64,000 bases of DNA from Nitrogeniibacter aestuarii (GTDB lineage: Bacteria; Pseudomonadota; Gammaproteobacteria; Burkholderiales; Rhodocyclaceae): positions 1,426,001-1,490,000 of the forward strand of contig NZ_CP071321.1 of NCBI RefSeq assembly GCF_017309585.1. Reading direction: 5' to 3'. The notes beneath the pieces are model-generated. The model was not told the origin of the DNA and made no database searches. It worked only from the letters and a program-made list of their open reading frames with translations. Made by a program: the position numbers and the translations under genes. Positions 41,550 to 49,765 of this stretch are shown here, piece by piece (the stretch's first letter is position 1; every line of letters begins with the position of its first letter).

Positions 41550-42357
41550 TGGGAAGAACACAACCGGGCAGGGGACGCGCCCCAGGATTGCGGTGCTGGT
41601 CTCCGTCGGGCGCCACCCGGTGACCGGAAGGCCCCGTCGGGCCGAATTCGACGCGCGTGCTGTCGAGATGGGTTTGTCGCTCGCTGCGGCCGATGACGTG
41701 ACGCTGATCCATGCCGGGGTGCGCTCGCCGGAAGCGGAAGGCGCACTGCGCGGCTACCTGGGGATGGGCATCGACTCGATCGAAGTGTTGCTGCAACCGG
41801 ATGACGCAGACGTTGTACCTGCCCTTGAAACCCGCTTGCGCGACATGGCGCCAAAGCTGGTGCTGTGTGGCGCCCGGGGCGAAACCGGGGAGACTTCCGG
41901 TCTGGTGCCGTTCTTGCTCGCCGAGCATCTGGGATGGTCGCTGGTGACGTCGCTGGCGCAAATCGAGTCGATTGATGGTGACAGCATGACCGTGCTGCAA
42001 GCCTTGCCCCGAGGGCAGCGGCGTCGGCTGAAGGTGTCACTGCCGGCGATCGTGACGGTCGATGCGGCCGCTCAGCCTGCACGACAAAGCGCCTTCGGCC
42101 CCGCGCGGCGAGGCGAGCTGTGCGCTTCGCAGAGCGCGGTGACGGCAGATGTCATGGCCCGCGAGTGGACGGTCGCGCCTGCCAGAAAACGCCCGAAGCG
42201 CCTGAAGATCGTCAAGGCTGCGTCCGCTCGAGATCGTTTCAAGGCTGCTGCGGCCAAGGCGGAAGGGGGGACCGGTCAGGTGCTCAATGGGGTGTCGCCG
42301 CAGGAAGGCGCAGAGGCGATCCTCAAACTGTTGCGTGAAGAGGGCGTGCTGCGATGA
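41539..42357 (+). CDS. etfB: Electron transfer flavoprotein beta subunit
   Basis: The 272-residue EtfB-type protein has an N-terminal VLVSVGRHPVTGRPR block, the AMP-binding core (HAGVRSPEAEGALRGYLGMGIDS..., CGARGETGETSGLVPFLLAEHLGW) and LPRGQRRRLKVSLPAIVTV. It overlaps etfA by 11 bases, and AAGGAG lies nine bases before ATG 41539. The C-terminal about 80 residues are Ala/Lys-rich and more divergent. It forms the heterodimer with the extended EtfA to oxidise DgcAB. Confidence 0.9.
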   Translation: MQRDGKNTTGQGTRPRIAVLVSVGRHPVTGRPRRAEFDARAVEMGLSLAAADDVTLIHAGVRSPEAEGALRGYLGMGIDSIEVLLQPDDADVVPALETRLRDMAPKLVLCGARGETGETSGLVPFLLAEHLGWSLVTSLAQIESIDGDSMTVLQALPRGQRRRLKVSLPAIVTVDAAAQPARQSAFGPARRGELCASQSAVTADVMAREWTVAPARKRPKRLKIVKAASARDRFKAAAAKAEGGTGQVLNGVSPQEGAEAILKLLREEGVLR

Positions 42358-42575
42358 TGTTTGCCGATCTGGTGGATGTCGAGGACTTCCGTGTGTGCAT
42401 GCGTGAATTGGGGGTCGATCTGCCGGCGGATGGATCGCCCGAGCAATGGGCCCGGATTGTCAGGGCGGCCCAGCCGGTCGACGGTTTGCCGATGGTGATC
42501 GAAGGCTTGTGCGCAAGCGACGTGACGCTCCAGCCGGAAGTACGACGGGCTGTCGAGCTGATCATCGCTGACTGA
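42354..42575 (+). CDS. Small conserved protein at the end of the dgc-etf operon
   Basis: The 73-residue protein has no recognised domain. It starts on ATGATG overlapping the etfB stop, so it is translationally coupled and surely part of the operon. Sequence features are a possible helix LVDVEDFRVCMRELGVDLP, a proline turn, and an amphipathic C-terminus. A small hypothetical gene lies at the same place after the etf gene in P. aeruginosa (PA5401); whether they are homologous was not tested. A terminator follows 53 bases later. Confidence 0.7.
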   Translation: MMFADLVDVEDFRVCMRELGVDLPADGSPEQWARIVRAAQPVDGLPMVIEGLCASDVTLQPEVRRAVELIIAD

Positions 42576-42628
42576 TCAAGGTTCCGGCCGGCCGCTTCGG
42601 CCTGGCCGTGCCCGAGGATCTGCATCTT

Positions 42629-42656
42629 GCCGCTGCTTCAAGCAGCGGCTTTTTTT
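42629..42656 (+). terminator. Terminator of the dgc-etf operon
   Basis: GCCGCTG (42629-42635), loop CTTCAAG, CAGCGGC (42643-42649), then seven T residues. It cleanly separates the first betaine operon from the second. Confidence 0.92.
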
Positions 42657-42722
42657 ATGCCATCCCCGGGACCGGCGGATGGTTTGGAAAAGACCTTTTT
42701 CTGCATAAGGTCGTTCTCGGCA

Positions 42723-42747
42723 AAGTGGGCGTCTGCTTTGGCCAATC
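42723..42747 (+). promoter_or_regulatory. Candidate GbdR operator, copy B
   Basis: AAGTGGGCGTCT, four bases (GCTT), TGGCCAATC: the second copy of the element at 34511-34535, with TCCCG also shared just downstream of both. It lies 66 bp after the terminator and 144 bp before the V4R-like gene that opens the gbcAB operon. Confidence 0.65.
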
Positions 42748-42891
42748 TCCCGATGCCGGAGCGTCGAAGAATACGGGCTATGGGCAGTGATGACCGGCGC
42801 GCCGACAGAGCACCAAACGAGGTGATCGTCGTTCAGTCGATCAGCAGCCAACGGGCCGGAGATCCGGCAGCGCTCTGATGGGAGGTGACCA

Positions 42892-43419
42892 ATGAAACCG
42901 CAGGTGCGATTTGAACTCGATCGACAGGCCGGGATGCCCCTGTCGAATGTTTATGCCAAGTTTCTGTCGAACGACCACGCGGTGTTCGAAGCCTCACTTG
43001 GACGCGAGCGTTATGCCGGGATCATGTATCAGGCAGGCTACAAGTCGGCGCGGTACTGGTGCGAGAAGGATGCCAGGCTACACCGCCTGAGCGGCCGTGC
43101 CGTGTTCGACCATTTCCTCGCGCATCTGTCCGAAAGCGTGTGGGGCCGCTTCAGTCTTGTCGAGATTGATGCCGAGGCACGGGCGGCCGAGATCCGTCTC
43201 GATCATTCGCCTTTTGTGCTGGCTCAGGGAGAAACCTGCGCGGCCAAGCATTGCCATCTTTTCTGCGGCTGGTTTGCCGGTGCGACCGACTGGCTGGCAG
43301 GACAGCCGGTCGTCGAGGCGGGCGAAAACGCCGTCCGCACCTGCCAAAACCACCAGTGCGGCGCACGCGGGCACGATCACTGCCTCTTTCGCGTGCGAGC
43401 CGAATTGCCGACGGCGTGA
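42892..43419 (+). CDS. V4R-like (DUF5943-related) protein, copy B, metal site intact
   Basis: The 175-residue protein is a paralogue of the product of 35640-36167 (same length, shared AGYKSA, W-C, RLDHSPF and GWFAGATD). It keeps a Cys/His-rich C-terminal half: C116, H120, C121, C125, C151, C156 and C164. CGARGHDHCLF (156-166) matches the V4R pattern C-x-A-x-G-x-D-x-C-x-F. It could bind a metal or a small ligand and act as sensor or assembly factor for GbcAB. GGGAGGTGACC precedes ATG 42892. It is the first gene after operator copy B. Confidence 0.8.
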   Translation: MKPQVRFELDRQAGMPLSNVYAKFLSNDHAVFEASLGRERYAGIMYQAGYKSARYWCEKDARLHRLSGRAVFDHFLAHLSESVWGRFSLVEIDAEARAAEIRLDHSPFVLAQGETCAAKHCHLFCGWFAGATDWLAGQPVVEAGENAVRTCQNHQCGARGHDHCLFRVRAELPTA

Positions 43420-43617
43420 AGCCCGTCCGAGCTGCCACCGTGCATTTTTTCGTTCTCGACAAACGGCCCGCGCTTGACCGACCGGTCACGCCGGGTGCAC
43501 GGGTCGAGCGACGAATCATGTCGCAATCGGATTGGATTGCGTCCGGAAAGTACAAGTGATGCGCGTGAAACTACGCGACCATCGCTCCATAGACCTCCAG
43601 ATAATTTGGGAGACATC

Positions 43618-44859
43618 GTGAAGGTTTCCAACGAAGTTCGTGAATTGATTGCCAGCCGCGAGGCGGGTTTCAACCTTGAAGCACCGTTCTACACGTCGGA
43701 CGAGATTTTCAATCTCGACATGGAGGTGATCTTCGGTCAGCACTGGGTCTACGTCGGTGTTGAGCCGGACATCCCCGAGCCGGGTGACTACTTTACCGTC
43801 AAGCTCGGACGCGCGTCGATTGTCGTGTTGCGCGACGATGACATGAATGTCACGGCATTCCACAACGTGTGCCGTCACAGGGGTGCCGAGCTGTGCAGCG
43901 AGCAGAAGGGCAGCGTCGGCAACCTGGTGTGCCCGTATCACCAATGGACCTACGACCTGACCGGCCAGCTCATCCATACCGAGCACATGGGGCAGGAGTT
44001 CGAGTGCAGCAAAGTGCGCCTCAAGCCGGTGCACGTGGGCAACATCGCCGGCTTGATTTTCATTTGCCTGGCCGACGAGCCGCCGGCAGACTTCGAGCAG
44101 ATGCGCGCCACCATGGAAGAGTACATTGCGCCGCATCGCGTGGCCGACTGCAAGGTGGTTGCCCAGGACGACTACATCGAGGCGGGCAACTGGAAGCTCA
44201 CGATGGAGAACAACCGTGAGTGCTATCACTGCGTCAGTAACCACCCGGAACTGACCCAGTCGCTCTACGAGTTCGGTTTCGGCTATCAGCCCAATCCGAG
44301 CAATGCGGACGAAATGAAGGCCTTCACCGATCTGATCGGGCAGGAGCATGCGCGCTGGGAGGCCGCCGGCTTCAAGTCAGCAGAGGTCGAGAAGCTTGAC
44401 GGGTGCGCCACCGGTTTCCGCACGCAGCGCCTGCCGCTGACCCGCGACGGCGAGTCCCAGACCTTGGATTCGAAAGTGGCTTGCCAGAAACTGCTGGGCG
44501 ACCTCACCGAGCGCAAGCTCGGCGGGCTGTCCTTCTGGACCCAGCCGAACTCCTGGCACCACTTCATGAGCGATCACATCGTCACCTTCACGGTGTTGCC
44601 GATCGATTCGCAGCGCTCGCTCCTGCGCACCAAGTGGCTGGTGCACAAGGATGCGGTCGAAGGCCGCGACTACGACGTCAAGCGTTTGACCGAGGTGTGG
44701 ATCGCCACCAACCGCCAGGACGGTGCCCTTGTCGAAATGTCGCAGCGCGGCGCCGTGAGCCCGGCGTATCAACCCGGCCCGTACTCGCCTTATACCGAGG
44801 CATACGTCGAGAAGTTCGCCAACTGGTACATCGAGCGGCTCAACACCGCCGTCGCCTGA
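43618..44859 (+). CDS. gbcA: Glycine betaine demethylase oxygenase subunit
   Basis: The 413-residue Rieske non-heme iron oxygenase has its [2Fe-2S] ligands in CRHRG (C85, H87) and CPYHQW (C105, H108). The mononuclear iron pair is in NRECYHCVSNHPE (about 203-215). It converts glycine betaine to dimethylglycine and formaldehyde using O2 and electrons from GbcB. The start is GTG 43618 with GGGAG five bases upstream; the upstream in-frame codons lack a ribosome-binding site and any homologous sequence. gbcB follows after 27 bases. Confidence 0.94.
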   Translation: MKVSNEVRELIASREAGFNLEAPFYTSDEIFNLDMEVIFGQHWVYVGVEPDIPEPGDYFTVKLGRASIVVLRDDDMNVTAFHNVCRHRGAELCSEQKGSVGNLVCPYHQWTYDLTGQLIHTEHMGQEFECSKVRLKPVHVGNIAGLIFICLADEPPADFEQMRATMEEYIAPHRVADCKVVAQDDYIEAGNWKLTMENNRECYHCVSNHPELTQSLYEFGFGYQPNPSNADEMKAFTDLIGQEHARWEAAGFKSAEVEKLDGCATGFRTQRLPLTRDGESQTLDSKVACQKLLGDLTERKLGGLSFWTQPNSWHHFMSDHIVTFTVLPIDSQRSLLRTKWLVHKDAVEGRDYDVKRLTEVWIATNRQDGALVEMSQRGAVSPAYQPGPYSPYTEAYVEKFANWYIERLNTAVA

Positions 44860-44886
44860 CGTCCGCCTCGACGATCTGGAGAAGTT

Positions 44887-45984
44887 ATGAGCGCCCACAT
44901 TGATCCACTCGACCCGGAAACGGTGGAAGGCCTGCCGCCCAAGTGGCAGGCCGACGCCGATGACGAACTGGTGTGTTGCCAGCGGCGGCAGGAGACGGAA
45001 GACGTCGTCAGTTTCATCTTCCGTCCGCGTACCCCAAGTGCGTTCCGTTTCATTCCGGGGCAGTTCATCACCCTGGAACTGGAGATCGATGGCGAGACGA
45101 TCAATCGGTGCTACACCGTCTCATCGGCGCCCACCCGCCCGGACCGCTTGTCGATCACCGTCAAGCGTACGCCGGGTGGCGTGGTCTCGAACTGGTTGCA
45201 TGACAATCTCCAGCCCGGCATGAGCATTCACGCGCTCGGGCCGTCGGGTGATTTCTGTGCCAGCCATCATCGGGCCGGAAAATACCTGTTCCTCTCCGGC
45301 GGCTCGGGTGTGACGCCGCTGATGTCCATGTCACGCACGGCGCACGACATGGCCGAGCCGACCGACATTGTCTTCGTGCACAGCGCCCGCACGCCGAAGG
45401 ACATCATCTTCCGCGACGAATTGCAGTTGATGACGCGGAACATGAACAGTTTTCGTACCGCCTTCGTGTGCGAACGCCGTGATGGCGAGCCGGGCTGGTC
45501 CGCACCGACGGGTTACCTCACGCTGGCGCTGCTTCAACTGATCGCGCCGGACTATGCCGAACGCGAGGTTTTCTGCTGCGGTCCCGAACCGTACATGCGC
45601 GCGGTGCGTTCGATGCTGGCCGACGCCGGTTTCGACATGACGCGCTACCACGAGGAGAGTTTCAACTTCGGCAGTACCGCTGAAGCCGACGCTGAACCCG
45701 TCGCCGTCGCGAATTCCGAAGACGGTTACTCGGTGGAACTGACCAAGACCGGCGTCACCTTGCGCTGCGCGCCTGGCCAGAGCGTCCTGGACGCGGCTCG
45801 CGTGGCCGGCCTGCGAATTCCCTCTTCGTGCAGCAAAGGCGTTTGCGGTACCTGCAAGTCAAAGCTGGTCTCGGGCCAGGTGGACATGAAGCATGGCGGC
45901 GGAATCCGCCAGCGTGAGATCGATCAGGGCATGTTCCTGCCGTGTTGCAGCACACCTTTGAGTGATCTCGTGATGGATCGATGA
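44887..45984 (+). CDS. gbcB: Glycine betaine demethylase reductase subunit
   Basis: The 365-residue class IB-like reductase has an FAD domain (GQFITLELEIDGETINRCYTVSS, about 57-80), an NAD domain (FLSGGSGVTPLMSM, about 139-152; FCCGPEPYM) and a C-terminal plant-type [2Fe-2S] domain (CSKGVCGTC plus CC near the end). It passes electrons from NADH to the Rieske centre of GbcA. TGGAGAAG lies just before the ATG. Confidence 0.94.
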   Translation: MSAHIDPLDPETVEGLPPKWQADADDELVCCQRRQETEDVVSFIFRPRTPSAFRFIPGQFITLELEIDGETINRCYTVSSAPTRPDRLSITVKRTPGGVVSNWLHDNLQPGMSIHALGPSGDFCASHHRAGKYLFLSGGSGVTPLMSMSRTAHDMAEPTDIVFVHSARTPKDIIFRDELQLMTRNMNSFRTAFVCERRDGEPGWSAPTGYLTLALLQLIAPDYAEREVFCCGPEPYMRAVRSMLADAGFDMTRYHEESFNFGSTAEADAEPVAVANSEDGYSVELTKTGVTLRCAPGQSVLDAARVAGLRIPSSCSKGVCGTCKSKLVSGQVDMKHGGGIRQREIDQGMFLPCCSTPLSDLVMDR

Positions 45985-46170
45985 ACGCGGCGGTGTGCGC
46001 AACCGGTGGCCATGGCCGAGGCGGCGAGCACCTCCGACAACGTGTTTTTCAGCACGACGAAGCGACTCACCCGGGCGGTGAGTGCGCAAGTGGCGAATTG
46101 CCTGAAAAAAGGCCAACAGGATATTCAGCGCGGGTCGCCAGAGGGTGGCCCATCAACAGGGAGTCGCACC

Positions 46171-47508
46171 ATGATGAGACCTTTCAAGACCCGATCCACC
46201 CCCATTGCACTGGCCGTGGCTGCGGCACTGAGCGTTCCGCTCGGCGCACATGCCCAAAGCGCCGCGGAGTTGAAGGCTCGTATCTCCGAGCTCGAGCAGG
46301 CGCTTGCCCAGACTCAGTCCCAACTGAAAGAGGCAAAAGCCAACGAAGCCGCCAGCCAGGAACAGCTGGCCTCCGCCTCCAAGGCACCTGTCGGCCCGTC
46401 TTTCGATATCCTCGGTGGGACGCTGAAGGTCGGCGGTGCCATCCGCGCGAACTATGCCATTGGTGATTATGGCAAGTACAGTGGTTACCCGACCCGCGCC
46501 GAGCGTGATGGTGGCAACTTCACGCTCGATACCTATCGCGTCAACCTCGATTACGCCAACAACACCAACGGCGTGATCGGCAAGCTCGAGTACCGCTTCT
46601 ACAACGGCTACCACTTCCTGCACACCGGCTGGCTGGGCTACAACTTCGACGATGGCGGTCAGATCCAGGTCGGCGTCAACCGAGTGCCCTTTGGTCCCGG
46701 CCCCTACGGCGTGTCGCAAAGCTGGTTCTTTGATCAGCACTACTACGTCGGTCTGGCCGACGACATGGATCTGGGTGTGAAGTACACCAAGCCGATCGGC
46801 AACTGGACCGTGGATGCTGCTTACTACCTCAGCGATGAGGGGACCGGTGCAGGAAAGAGTCGTGACAGCGCCCGCTACTCCTACGACGTAGTGAACGAAA
46901 GTGGCGATGGTTACGAGGAAGAGAATCAGGTCAACCTGCGTGCCATCTACCACTTCAAGGACGGGGCCGTGAAGACCGATCTGGGGGGCTCGCTGATGTA
47001 CGGCAAGCTCAACAGCCAGGGGGCGCAGGATGATGGCGATCGCTGGGCGGCCTCGGCGCACATGGTCAACAAGTGGAACAACTTCACCCTGGCCACTCAG
47101 CTGACGCGCTACTCGTTCAATGTGGACAAGGATCAGCCGCTGGGTAACGACAAAGTGGTCCAGTTCGGCGCTTTCGATTTCGGCACTGAGGTTGCGGCCA
47201 AAGGCTGGATCCCGGCGGTGTCACTGAGCTACTACAAGGAGACGCCGAGTATCGCCTGGCTCGACTACGTGATCCCGTATATCGAATACAGCAGCATCGT
47301 CAAAAGTGAGAGCAGCTTCAAGAACAGCGATCTCATGACGCTGGGTGCGGCCTGGGGCCATGGTGGCTGGTACATCTACACCGAATGGGCGCGTTCGAAC
47401 GGCAATGACTTCGTCGGTAACGAGACGAGCTTCGCTGACCGCTTGGCGGCGAACTCCCAGCGCGACTGGCAGAACCGCTTCAACATCAACCTCGGCTACT
47501 ATTTCTGA
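46171..47508 (+). CDS. Outer-membrane porin of the betaine operon with N-terminal coiled coil
   Basis: The 445-residue protein has a signal peptide (cleavage after AHA, about residue 29). A roughly 40-residue heptad-rich coiled coil (SAAELKARISELEQALAQTQ...) and a linker precede a beta-barrel that ends in the outer-membrane signature NINLGYYF. The coiled coil resembles the periplasmic stalk of SlpA/OprP-type porins. GGGAG precedes ATG 46171. It lies 186 bp after gbcB on the same strand and ends at a terminator, so it probably shares control with gbcAB. Uptake of betaine or a precursor across the outer membrane is an inference. Confidence 0.83.
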   Translation: MMRPFKTRSTPIALAVAAALSVPLGAHAQSAAELKARISELEQALAQTQSQLKEAKANEAASQEQLASASKAPVGPSFDILGGTLKVGGAIRANYAIGDYGKYSGYPTRAERDGGNFTLDTYRVNLDYANNTNGVIGKLEYRFYNGYHFLHTGWLGYNFDDGGQIQVGVNRVPFGPGPYGVSQSWFFDQHYYVGLADDMDLGVKYTKPIGNWTVDAAYYLSDEGTGAGKSRDSARYSYDVVNESGDGYEEENQVNLRAIYHFKDGAVKTDLGGSLMYGKLNSQGAQDDGDRWAASAHMVNKWNNFTLATQLTRYSFNVDKDQPLGNDKVVQFGAFDFGTEVAAKGWIPAVSLSYYKETPSIAWLDYVIPYIEYSSIVKSESSFKNSDLMTLGAAWGHGGWYIYTEWARSNGNDFVGNETSFADRLAANSQRDWQNRFNINLGYYF

Positions 47509-47572
47509 TCGCGTTTCGGGCGGAGGTGGCGGACGGGTCCCCCGACACCTTCGCTTGAGCGCCCTGACGCCG

Positions 47573-47618
47573 AACCCGGTATGTCCGCCCACGAATGGGT
47601 CGGGCATACCGGGTTTTT
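47573..47618 (+). terminator. Terminator after the porin gene
   Basis: AACCCGGTATG (47573-47583) pairs with CATACCGGGTT (47605-47615), with an inner CCCA/TGGG extension, followed by TTTT. Confidence 0.88.
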
Positions 47619-47719
47619 CGTTCTACCTGGTTGAAAGACCGTGTGGATGAGGCACGAATTCAGCGCTCGGCGAAGCGTGTATCGATGCGAACGATTGCGC
47701 CTGCGATAGCCCCAACGAA

Positions 47720-47751
47720 CAACGCCCTGACCGGCTCGGGTCAGGGCGTTG
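47720..47751. repeat. Perfect 13-bp hairpin between convergent porin and gbdR genes
   Basis: CAACGCCCTGACC (47720-47732), loop GGCTCG, GGTCAGGGCGTTG (47739-47751). No T-tract follows on either strand (CTCATTT on plus). It may end gbdR transcripts in a Rho-assisted manner or protect mRNA 3' ends. Confidence 0.6.
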
Positions 47752-47832
47752 CTCATTTGGAAGGACTCATGTCCTGCGTGCGGGATGTCTGCACCGGGAC
47801 CTTCACGGATCGAGCCGCACGGGCCGGGTGCC

Positions 47833-48912
47833 TTAATGCGCCGAGAGGCCTTCGGCGGCGTACTTGTTCGCCCGAGTGGGCGCCGCCAGGTGCGTCATGT
47901 CCGGATGCGCGGTGGCGGGTTCCTTGGTGCTGCGTCGGCCAGTGACCAGGCCACTGGCATGCTGTCGCTCACTGCTCGGCGACTGACCGAAAAGCGCACG
48001 ATACGACTTGCTGAAGTGGCACGGTGACTGGAAGCCACAGGCCACGGTGATGCTGGTGATCGACATGCCGGTCTGAAGCAGCAGTTCGCGCGCGCGACGC
48101 AGGCGCAATTCCAGGTAGTACTGGCCCGGTGTGCTGCCCAGTACGACGCGGAACATGCGCTGGACGTGCCGTTGGGAGAGCCCGGCGAGGTGGGCGAGTT
48201 CTTCGAGCGACAAGGGCTCTTCGATATTCGCTTCCATCAGCGCCGCAACCTCGGCGATGGCCTGGTTGTTGCAGCCCATGCGGGCCGCGATCGGGACATG
48301 CTGCCGGTCCTTGCTGTCACGGGCGCGCTCGTGACTGAACTGGTCGCAGATCTGCGCCACCAGTGTCTTCCCGCAGCGTGCCTGGATCAAGGCCAGCATG
48401 AGGTCGATCGGCGCCGTGCCGCCCGTACAGGTGATGCGATCACGATCGATGACGTAAAGGTCATCAACGAAATCGATACGCGGATGCAATTCGCGTACGC
48501 CTGAAATGTTCTCCCAATGAATCGTGGCCTTGTAGCCGTCGAGCAGACCTGCCTTGACGAGTGCATAGCTGCCGGTGCACAGACCGCCCAGACTGATGTC
48601 GTCCTTGGCGATGCGTCGCAGCAGGCGCAATGTGTCGTCATCGGCGGACCGGGTGACGTTGGTGCCGCCGCAGACAAGAACCAGGTCCAGCGGGCCGACA
48701 TCGTCGTAGGTCTTGCCGGGTGCGTAGGGGAGGCCGTTGCTGCATTCGACGGACTTTCCATCGACGCTGAACACTTCCCAACTGTATTGCTTCTGGCCGC
48801 CGGCGTAGTTCGCCATTCGCAGCGCTTCTATCGCGCTTGAAAACGCGATCATGGTGAATTCATCGAGCAGTAAAAAGCCGATGCGGGACATGGATGACAA
48901 TTCGACGGACAT
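47833..48912 (-). CDS. gbdR: GbdR-type GlxA/AraC transcriptional activator
   Basis: The 359-residue regulator has an N-terminal DJ-1/PfpI-like sensor domain (RIGFLLLDEFTMIAFSSAIEALRMAN; GLCTGSYALVKAGLLDG in the nucleophile-elbow region). Its C-terminal AraC pair of helix-turn-helices (about 225-325) contains EELAHLAGLSQRHVQRMFRVVLG and ITVACGFQSPCHFSKSYRALFG. GbdR activates betaine and dimethylglycine catabolic genes in response to these compounds in pseudomonads. ATG 48912 was preferred (GAGG six bases upstream) over GTG 48927 and ATG 48891. Its targets here are presumably the two operons with the shared 25-bp element. Confidence 0.9.
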   Translation of the reverse strand: MSVELSSMSRIGFLLLDEFTMIAFSSAIEALRMANYAGGQKQYSWEVFSVDGKSVECSNGLPYAPGKTYDDVGPLDLVLVCGGTNVTRSADDDTLRLLRRIAKDDISLGGLCTGSYALVKAGLLDGYKATIHWENISGVRELHPRIDFVDDLYVIDRDRITCTGGTAPIDLMLALIQARCGKTLVAQICDQFSHERARDSKDRQHVPIAARMGCNNQAIAEVAALMEANIEEPLSLEELAHLAGLSQRHVQRMFRVVLGSTPGQYYLELRLRRARELLLQTGMSITSITVACGFQSPCHFSKSYRALFGQSPSSERQHASGLVTGRRSTKEPATAHPDMTHLAAPTRANKYAAEGLSAH

Positions 48913-49765
48913 GGCTGACCTCGTCACTCTGTTTGGGGAAATGCAAACGCTTTATGTGCACGGCGGCCTTGTTTGCGTCGAAGCCGTCGACTTTTCTTAT
49001 CCAAAGCAAGTCCGATGCCATTGGCACGGACATGATCCGGGTGCGTTTTGCGTTATCCCGCCAGGAAGGAAAGGGCGGTGTTGCCAACTCGCGGATGCGC
49101 CTTGATTGGCGGCACATTGCGTGAGCGTTGGCAGACGAGAGCGTCGAATTCGGGAGGGTGAATCTCGGGGGGTTGTTGCAACATCGTTTGTCTCCTCTCT
49201 ATGGGGTTCGATGTCATTCGTGCCCTCTGGTGGGGCTTGTTTGTTCGTTTTGTGCTGCTTTTTGGGGCGCGATCGTTTGTCGCTGCTCTTTAAACACAAT
49301 ACGCCGGATTTTGGCGCCTTGCCAGCGCTTTAACGAAAGATACCGTCACGATTGAGACAGTGCGATTGCAGTCTGTATGCCCGTGACGGGTTTTTTTGGT
49401 ATTTGTGCCGCTCCTGCCGGATGTGCGCAAACGCCACCTCGGCGGGCATCCGCGTCGAACCGTGACGCACTTGAAAGAGGATGCATTTGTCGTCTTTGCC
49501 GGGTGATTTTCCTGGCTTCATCCGGTGCGCCCCTGCGTGGAGACCCGACGAGCGGAAGCTCGATTCAATGAACACCGAAGCCCGCGCATCGGCGTGGTGG
49601 ACTCCATTGCGGCCACGGTCAGATCGCCTTTGTCCGTATTGAGCAAGCGGACGGCGGATACAGGCAATACCACCAGCGGCGAAATTCCTACCATCGTTTC
49701 CCATCATGTCGCCGTCTTTCGTGCCGGCGCCCGGCGGACTGCCAACCCCAAGGAGATCCATAAAA
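48913..49765. other. Long divergent regulatory region between gbdR and glyA
   Basis: No gene is supported in these 853 bp. The region holds a near-perfect dyad, GTCCG-A-TGCCA-T-TGGCACGGAC (49010-49031), about 100 bp upstream of gbdR, and a palindrome TGTTGCAACA (49174-49183). About 49190-49330 is T-rich with lower GC. No copy of the AAGTGGGCGTCT element and no glycine-riboswitch core was found. The unusual length suggests several binding sites or a long glyA leader. Confidence 0.5.
49010..49031. promoter_or_regulatory. Dyad upstream of gbdR
   Basis: GTCCG (49010-49014), A, TGCCA, T, TGGCA, CGGAC (49027-49031): ten pairable bases on each side with one bulged A. It is placed as for an operator in front of gbdR. 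The binding protein is unknown. Confidence 0.45.

Noticed and set aside
46006..46170. A 55-residue N-terminal extension of the porin
   Set aside because: It has no ribosome-binding site and would bury the signal peptide, which starts at 46171.
49400..49765. A glycine riboswitch upstream of glyA
   Set aside because: GGAGACCC and GGACTCC bits are present, but the conserved glycine aptamer core (GCCGAAGG-type loop and CTCAGG-AAAAGGAC segment) is not.
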